From: an uncultured Paenibacillaceae bacterium
GTDB lineage: Bacteria; Bacillota; Bacilli; Paenibacillales; CALAME01
NCBI GenBank assembly: GCA_937983035.1
Contig: CALKAN010000157.1
Coordinates: forward strand, 1 to 10,006
Length of the DNA: 10,006 nucleotides
Reading direction: 5' to 3'
Positions 5,969 through 10,006 of this stretch are shown here, one piece after another (position 1 is the first letter of the stretch; each line of letters begins with the position of its first letter). The notes under the pieces were generated by a model. It made no database searches, was not told the origin of the DNA, and saw nothing but the letters and a program-made list of their open reading frames with translations. The translations under genes were made by a program, and so were the position numbers.

Positions 5969-5997
5969 CAGACATTCATTCCGCTTTCGATTACAAT
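5969..5997 (+). promoter_or_regulatory. Possible sigma-A promoter for the yqhP-like gene
   Basis: TACAAT (5992-5997) is preceded, 17 bases upstream, by CAGACA (5969-5974), which keeps the GACA part of the -35 consensus. The start codon follows 37 bases after the -10. It lies in the 119-base divergent region between yqhR and the yqhP-like gene. Confidence 0.45.
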
Positions 5998-6034
5998 AGA
6001 AAGAAAGTCAGCAATCGGAAGAAAGGGGTTTGCC

Positions 6035-6334
6035 ATGCGTTTTCAACGTGCAGCAGTTTATGTGCTCGCCGGACTGCTCCTCATCGGACTGTTTCGCCAT
6101 TTCTCCAAGCATCCCGTCCAATTCGTAATATTGCTTATTCTGATCGGAGGCATTTGGCTGTATTTTCGATTCCCAAACATTCGTCTGTTCATGCGGCAAT
6201 TTCGACCGGCAAAATCTAAGCGCCGCCGCGCTCATCTTCGGGTGATCGACGGTCGCAAAAATCACCGCGTCCGCTCTTCAGATGCAGTGAATTCGAACAA
6301 AGAAAATGTTGAAGAACCGACGCGGCTTCATTAA
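6035..6334 (+). CDS. yqhP: Small membrane protein, YqhP / SA1362 family
   Basis: A 99-residue protein with two hydrophobic segments (about 5-20 and 27-46) joined by a short basic turn (RHFSKH). A strongly basic cytosolic tail follows (RQFRPAKSKRRRAHLRV at about 54-70), and the end is polar. Its size, its two-span-plus-basic-tail layout and its position and orientation between yqhO and yqhR fit the SA1362/YqhP family of unknown function; my memory of the family sequence is limited. The frame opens at 5957, but ATG at 6035 has a good ribosome binding site (GAAAGGGG, 6021-6028, 6 bases away) and starts just before the first span. The gene is convergent with yqhO, with only four bases between the two stop codons and no terminator hairpin. 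Confidence 0.75.
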   Translation: MRFQRAAVYVLAGLLLIGLFRHFSKHPVQFVILLILIGGIWLYFRFPNIRLFMRQFRPAKSKRRRAHLRVIDGRKNHRVRSSDAVNSNKENVEEPTRLH

Positions 6335-6338
6335 TTAG

Positions 6339-7295
6339 TTATTGAACCTGTTTCAATTTCTCAATATAATCGGCAAAAGTCCAGCTTTTGAAAAATTTTC
6401 TGCCTGCAGCCAATCCGGATTGATAAAGTTCCAAACTTTTTTGCGGAGAAATGTCAAACTGGGTCGTGCTGACGCCCAATGTGCGAATTTTGATCGTTCG
6501 AAAATCGGAATGTTCCTCGATATACCGTTCATCATGCGCGCCCATCATCGTAGAGATGACCGCTTGCAGCATGCTCAGAGGACCTTTGATCTGGTTGGGC
6601 ATATAATCTTTTTTTCCGACCAGTTGATAACCGATGACAGGCGTCACCCGATACAGCGCAGATAAAGACATGTCTTTTACTCTTTGGTCAAACAGCCATA
6701 GAGGAAAATTGCTTAAAATGCCGCCGTCAACAATATAATAGTTTTTTTTGATCGATGCGGAGCGAACGGATAATATGACTGGATCGAAGAAAAATGGAAT
6801 GCTTGTGCTCATTCGCACAGCTCTGGCAATTTCCAGCTTGTTCGGATCTTCGCCGTACTCTGCAATATCCTCCGGCAAAACGAGCAGTTTGCCGCGCGTA
6901 ATGTCTGAAGCAATGATTCGAAGCTTGTTTTTTTCTAAATCTCCGAACGTGCGCAATCCTTTCTTGAGCAATTGCTCGCGAACCCACTGTTCCAATTGAT
7001 CGCCGGAATGAAGTCCTTGTTTCAAGTAAAATCGAATCGTCTTTCCAATGACCGGAACTTTCAGCAACGGAGAAGTTTTAAGAAATTCCGTAAACGGCGT
7101 TTGCAAGACAATGTCTTTCATCTCTTCCGCTGTATATCCAGCCGCAATAAAGGAAGAAACAATCGCTCCGGAAGAAGTTCCTGCCATGCGATCGAACTTA
7201 TAGCCGCGCTCTTCGGTTGCTTTCACCGCCCCGATGAGCGCAATCGCTCTAACCCCCCCGCCCTCAAACACCCCGTTAATCTTTCTCAGACGCAC
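6339..7295 (-). CDS. yqhO: Patatin-like phospholipase, YqhO family
   Basis: The 318-residue product is a bacterial patatin-like acyl hydrolase with the Ser-Asp dyad. The oxyanion-hole loop is GGGVR (12-16), the nucleophile motif is GTSSG (39-43, Ser41) and the catalytic Asp is D190 in VDGG (189-192). A conserved SDITRG segment lies at 130-135. No signal peptide is present; it is expected to be cytosolic or membrane-associated. Substrate is unknown. The start is uncertain: GTG at 7295 is only 2 bases from its AAGGAGG site, whereas CTG at 7289 has 8 bases; either keeps the INGVFEGGG core. The gene corresponds to B. subtilis yqhO, which also lies next to mntR. The mntR terminator lies upstream, so it needs its own promoter. 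Confidence 0.93.
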   Translation of the reverse strand: MRLRKINGVFEGGGVRAIALIGAVKATEERGYKFDRMAGTSSGAIVSSFIAAGYTAEEMKDIVLQTPFTEFLKTSPLLKVPVIGKTIRFYLKQGLHSGDQLEQWVREQLLKKGLRTFGDLEKNKLRIIASDITRGKLLVLPEDIAEYGEDPNKLEIARAVRMSTSIPFFFDPVILSVRSASIKKNYYIVDGGILSNFPLWLFDQRVKDMSLSALYRVTPVIGYQLVGKKDYMPNQIKGPLSMLQAVISTMMGAHDERYIEEHSDFRTIKIRTLGVSTTQFDISPQKSLELYQSGLAAGRKFFKSWTFADYIEKLKQVQ

Positions 7296-7333
7296 ATCCT
7301 CCTTCCGCCTTCGATTTTGCTGTCCGAGAAACT

Positions 7334-7363
7334 ATATGCTCGCACAGAAAGTCCATATGCTCG
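7334..7363. repeat. 9-bp direct repeat spaced 21 bp upstream of yqhO
   Basis: ATATGCTCG occurs at 7334-7342 and again at 7355-7363 (CGAGCATAT on the minus strand), 21 bases start to start, close to two helical turns. The downstream copy (in yqhO orientation) overlaps a TATAGT that could be a -10 for yqhO. Read on the minus strand, the copies also resemble a degenerate forespore-type promoter (GCATA, 17 bases, CATA). The repeat is certain; either role is a guess. Confidence 0.45.
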
Positions 7364-7414
7364 ATTTTTGCGATTGGGGCGTGCAAAAGTAAAGGCGTAC
7401 GGTTTTTCTCAGAC

Positions 7415-7475
7415 AAAATATGAAAGACCGTGTGATTCGGACATATCTGTTAAACAGATCCGAATCGCACGGTCT
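7415..7475 (-). terminator. Terminator of mntR
   Basis: Left arm 7425-7441 pairs with right arm 7459-7475 over 17 positions, all Watson-Crick except one G-T wobble. An inner ATCTGT/ACAGAT stem (7445-7450 with 7454-7459) lies in the loop region. On the minus strand the stem is followed by a T-rich tail (TTCATATTTT). It sits 45 bases after the mntR stop and isolates yqhO from mntR transcription. Confidence 0.8.
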
Positions 7476-7519
7476 CATCTGATCGCATATCGCATTCTCA
7501 TTCATGGGCATGACGCTGA

Positions 7520-7951
7520 TTATTGCTCTTCTTCCTCTAACTTTTTCCGAATCGCGTGCAGCTCTTTTAATTGTTCCGGGTTGCGCTTAAAAAATTCCAA
7601 CACGGCTTCAATGCATGTGATCGAATCCCAGCTCAGATGGTGTTCGATTCCTTCGACATCATCATAAATATTTTCCTCATCCACACCGATGATTTCAAGA
7701 AATTCTTCCAGCAGATGATGCCTGTCCAGCAGCCTTTTTCCGATCTTTTTGCCCTTGCTTGTCAACATTAAGCCGCGATATTTTTCATATACGAGATATT
7801 CATCTTTATCCAATTTTTGAATCATCTTTGTAACAGAGGAAGGATGAACTTCCAGCCCTTCCGCAATATCAGACACTCGCGCATATCCTTTCTCATCGAT
7901 GAGCTTATAAATGCGCTCCAAGTAATCCTCCATACTGGGTGTTGCCGTCAA
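7520..7951 (-). CDS. mntR: Manganese-responsive transcriptional regulator MntR
   Basis: MntR is a DtxR-family dimeric regulator that, with Mn(II) bound, represses manganese uptake genes and in B. subtilis activates efflux genes. The 143-residue product is very close to B. subtilis MntR (142 residues). An N-terminal winged helix contains the recognition segment EVHPSSVTKMIQKLDKDEYL (34-53). A helical dimerization and metal domain follows. All expected ligands are present: D9, E12, H78, E100, E103 and H104, equivalent to B. subtilis D8, E11, H77, E99, E102 and H103. The Asp at position 9 marks a manganese rather than an iron sensor. TTG at 7951 is the start: AGGAGGGG (7965-7958) lies 6 bases away, and no ATG precedes the conserved PSMEDY. 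It follows ccdA by 62 bases. Confidence 0.96.
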   Translation of the reverse strand: MTATPSMEDYLERIYKLIDEKGYARVSDIAEGLEVHPSSVTKMIQKLDKDEYLVYEKYRGLMLTSKGKKIGKRLLDRHHLLEEFLEIIGVDEENIYDDVEGIEHHLSWDSITCIEAVLEFFKRNPEQLKELHAIRKKLEEEEQ

Positions 7952-7982
7952 ACGCTTCCCCTCCTGCTAAAGTCTTGTTTAT

Positions 7983-7991
7983 ATTGTAACA
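7983..7991 (-). promoter_or_regulatory. Extended -10 promoter of mntR
   Basis: Minus-strand TGT followed by TACAAT (7988-7983) is an extended -10 element about 32 bases from the mntR start, inside the 62-base gap after ccdA. No convincing -35 is visible. No terminator stands between ccdA and this site, so mntR could be transcribed both from here and by read-through. Confidence 0.5.
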
Positions 7992-8013
7992 TACTTTGGC
8001 ACTGCGCATGCAG

Positions 8014-8715
8014 TCACCCCATCCATGATGGAGCGAATTGATTCAGCCATCTCGTAATTTCTGTCATTTGACCAAAGTACAGCAATATTCCAAATATTAT
8101 CATGACCGCTCCGCCGACTTTCATCACTTTGTCGGAATATTTCACGATCCAGCGAGTCGAGCCGAGGAAAAATGCCATGATGAAGAAAGGAACGGCAAAT
8201 CCGATCGTATACGATGTAATGAGCGACAGCCACAGCCCTTTCTCCGTCGCGGCCAGTGTAATAATGGAAGCCAAAATCGGCCCGATGCACGGCGACCAGC
8301 CGGCAGCAAAGCCGATGCCGATTAGAAATGTGCCGATATAGCCGGCCGGTTTGCTGAATTTCAGCTTCATGTCTTTCATCAGCACTTGGGGCTTAAATAT
8401 TCCAAGCAGCATCAAACCCATCACGACGATCAAGATGCCCGCAATTTGGCTGATTAATTCCAAATTGTTCATAAACAGCCTGGATACGAGTCCTGCCGTA
8501 GCCCCTAACGTATAATAAACGACCGAAAAGCCGGCGATAAAAAACAACGTATGCATCATGGTCTTCACTCGCACTTCTCTCGTTCGTTCCGTCTGCAAGC
8601 GGTTGACGGAAATCCCCGTTATATACGAAATGTAAGAGGGGTAAAGCGGCAACGTGCAAGGTGAAAGAAACGAAAGCAGCCCAGCGCCGAAAGCAATCCA
8701 TATGTTCAGATCCAT
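8014..8715 (-). CDS. ccdA: Thiol-disulfide transporter CcdA
   Basis: CcdA moves reducing equivalents from cytosolic thioredoxin across the membrane to extracytoplasmic thiol-disulfide proteins. In Bacillus it is needed for cytochrome c maturation and for sporulation through StoA. The 233-residue product has about six membrane spans and the two hallmark cysteines, C20 in LSPCTLPLYP and C143 in GWSPCIGP. Each lies beside the conserved prolines of the DsbD/CcdA core. Length is typical. ATG at 8715 gives the expected IAFGAGLLSFLSPC beginning, but GGAG abuts the start with no spacer; a G-run six bases upstream (8721-8726) may be the real ribosome contact. It lies 42 bases after the metal permease gene. 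Its usual partners resA or ccsBC are not in the window. Confidence 0.94.
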   Translation of the reverse strand: MDLNIWIAFGAGLLSFLSPCTLPLYPSYISYITGISVNRLQTERTREVRVKTMMHTLFFIAGFSVVYYTLGATAGLVSRLFMNNLELISQIAGILIVVMGLMLLGIFKPQVLMKDMKLKFSKPAGYIGTFLIGIGFAAGWSPCIGPILASIITLAATEKGLWLSLITSYTIGFAVPFFIMAFFLGSTRWIVKYSDKVMKVGGAVMIIFGILLYFGQMTEITRWLNQFAPSWMG

Positions 8716-8757
8716 CTCCAGCCCCCCATAGTTATGTTATTCATTCATCAATCAAAC

Positions 8758-9564
8758 TTACCGGCTCCAGCCGCGCTTAAACATAAGCGTGCATATCAAC
8801 ATTCCTATTAATAATAACACAACTGTGCCGCCGGGCGCCAAATTCCACATTCCCGCCGCAATCAGACCGATGATGACAGCCGTTTCCGAATACAAAACTG
8901 CCAGCAGCATCGTTCGCGAGAAGCCTTTGCCCGCAGCCAGGCTGCAGGCGACAGGAACTGTAAGCAGCGCCGACACAAGCAGCGCGCCGACAATTTTGAT
9001 CGCGATCGTAATCACCATCGCTGTCATGACGGTGAGCATCACATTGAAGTAAGTTGTCCGCAATCCCGAAACATGAGCGGCATCTTCATCGAACGAAACT
9101 AAAAAAAGCTCTTTTCGGTAAATGAGGACAATGAGCAGCACAACGGCTGTGACGGCAATGATGGATGCAATGTCTTCCTGCGTAAGAAAATAAATGTTCC
9201 CGAACAAATAACTGTTCACATTCATGTTAAAAGCACGGCCCCACGTAAACAAAATGGAAGCCAGCGCGATGCCGCCGGACATCATAATGGCTATCGACAA
9301 TTCTGCATACGATTTGTACGTTTTGCGGAGATGTTCGATTGCAAATCCAGCCGCCAAGGCAAACAACAAACCTAAAACCAATGGGTAAACGTTGATTAAG
9401 AAACCGAGCGCAACGCCTGCGATCGATACATGGGCCATCGTATCTCCGATCATGGACATGCGGCGCAGCACGACAAACATGCCGATCAGAGGAGCCAGCA
9501 AACCGATAAAAATTCCCCCGAGAAAAGCTCTCTGAAAAAAAGGTTCTGCAAAAAGTTCCATCAA
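8758..9564 (-). CDS. znuB: Zinc/manganese ABC transporter permease (ABC-3 family, ZnuB-like)
   Basis: This 268-residue membrane protein is the permease of a cluster-9 metal ABC importer, with about eight hydrophobic spans. Typical features are LGGIFIGLLAPLIGMFVVLRR near the N-terminus, MSMIGDTMAHVSIAGVALG just after it, and the KIVGALLVSALLTVPVACS segment around residue 190. It would work with the ATPase upstream and an extracellular binding protein that is not in the window. Metal specificity cannot be read from the permease: sequence style suggests Znu/Adc zinc systems, while the nearby mntR makes manganese possible. The start is TTG at 9564 (10 bases after GGAGG at 9575-9579) or the adjacent ATG at 9561 (13 bases). 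It begins 20 bases after the ATPase stop. Confidence 0.9.
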   Translation of the reverse strand: MMELFAEPFFQRAFLGGIFIGLLAPLIGMFVVLRRMSMIGDTMAHVSIAGVALGFLINVYPLVLGLLFALAAGFAIEHLRKTYKSYAELSIAIMMSGGIALASILFTWGRAFNMNVNSYLFGNIYFLTQEDIASIIAVTAVVLLIVLIYRKELFLVSFDEDAAHVSGLRTTYFNVMLTVMTAMVITIAIKIVGALLVSALLTVPVACSLAAGKGFSRTMLLAVLYSETAVIIGLIAAGMWNLAPGGTVVLLLIGMLICTLMFKRGWSR

Positions 9565-9584
9565 TGTAGGACGGCCTCCAAATA

Positions 9585-10006
9585 CTATTGATTAAGTGCA
9601 CGATTTTGACGCTGATACAATCGCATGGAATGGGTTAAGTCCGTGTTGCTGCAATCCGCCGGCGCATGGGAATGTTTCACGTAAAATTCGATTCTGCCGC
9701 ATCGGCTGACCGGTTCTGAGCCTAAATAACTGTACATCATCTCCATATCATGCGAAACGATCACGAATGTGATGTTATGTTGACTGTGCATGTGCCGAAT
9801 CATATGGAAAAAGCTTTGCTGTGTTTCAGCATCAATGCCGACCGTAGGCTCATCCAATATCATCAGCTCTGGATTGTTCACGAGCGCCCGCGCTAAAAAC
9901 GCGCGCTGTTGCTGACCGCCGGAAAGCTTTCCGATCAGCCGGTCTGCAAGATGCTCAATCCCCATCGCCGCCATGGCATCATCTGCTTTGCTCTTGTCAG
10001 CTTGCG
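9585..10006 (-). CDS. znuC: Metal ABC transporter ATP-binding protein (ZnuC-like), C-terminal part
   Basis: The frame runs from the right window edge to a TAG at 9587-9585 and gives the last 139 residues. In order it has the ABC signature LSGGQQQR, Walker B with catalytic Glu (LMILDEPTVGID) and the switch histidine (VIVSHDMEMM). The Walker A half lies beyond the window. ATG at 9974 is an internal Met, because the reading frame stays open to the edge through residues typical of this family (QADKSKADDAMAAMGIEHLADR). The tail after the H-loop, GRIEFYVKHSHAPADC and onward, has two His and a Cys and is probably the metal-ATPase C-terminal extension. It pairs with the permease gene 20 bases downstream. 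Zinc is the more likely substrate, but manganese is not excluded. Confidence 0.92.
   Translation of the reverse strand, partial: QADKSKADDAMAAMGIEHLADRLIGKLSGGQQQRAFLARALVNNPELMILDEPTVGIDAETQQSFFHMIRHMHSQHNITFVIVSHDMEMMYSYLGSEPVSRCGRIEFYVKHSHAPADCSNTDLTHSMRLYQRQNRALNQ

Noticed and set aside
6972..7667. Plus-strand open frame of 231 codons over yqhO and mntR
   Set aside because: It lies antisense to two well-supported genes, spans the mntR terminator, and encodes nothing recognisable.
8716..8757. Separate promoter or Zur box between the metal permease gene and ccdA
   Set aside because: TTGATT with a 15-base spacer to TAACTA is too poor, and no palindromic Zur-like site is visible in this short gap.

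Overview
The window comes from a spore-forming, low-GC to mid-GC Firmicute of the Bacillales (Bacillaceae, Paenibacillaceae or Alicyclobacillaceae type; I cannot place the genus). The evidence is strong AGGAGG-type ribosome binding sites with frequent TTG/GTG starts, a Bacillus-type MntR, a Bacillus-type two-subunit aspartokinase, comA/comB sulfolactate genes, and a gene order close to the Bacillus subtilis block mntR-yqhO-yqhP-yqhR-aroQ(yqhS)-yqhT-efp. No phage, insertion sequence, CRISPR array, tRNA or rRNA is visible, and no stretch longer than 300 bases lacks a gene.

Layout. The left part (1-1558, plus strand) holds the end of comA, complete comB, and a small UPF0756/DUF441 membrane protein gene. 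ComA and ComB make sulfolactate from phosphoenolpyruvate and sulfite. Between comB and the DUF441 gene lies an unusual 150-base region with two interleaved inverted repeats, a third hairpin and a candidate sigma-E promoter. A bidirectional hairpin terminator (about 1630-1690) separates this group from the rest.

The remainder is almost entirely minus strand. Reading in the direction of transcription from the right edge it runs: znuC-like ATPase (cut by the window end), znuB-like metal permease, ccdA, mntR, a terminator, a yqhO patatin-like lipase, yqhR, aroQ, yqhT (Xaa-Pro peptidase family), efp, a terminator, and lysC with its own promoter. One small plus-strand gene, yqhP-like, sits between yqhR and yqhO. 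aroQ and yqhT overlap by 4 bases (ATGA), so they are translationally coupled. The znu genes, ccdA and mntR are closely spaced and may be partly co-transcribed, placing a manganese-sensing regulator downstream of a divalent-metal transporter.

Most of the window is conserved housekeeping sequence. Two items merit real attention. First, the yqhT product lacks about eight residues near its C-terminus that normally carry the last metal-binding glutamate of the M24 active site; the deletion is clean and in frame. Second, the comB-DUF441 intergenic RNA could hide the DUF441 start codon in read-through transcripts, but not in transcripts from the candidate sporulation promoter. Smaller points are a lysC gene with a clear internal beta-subunit start but no room for a lysine riboswitch, and the absence of yqhQ and of spoIIIA at their B. 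subtilis positions.
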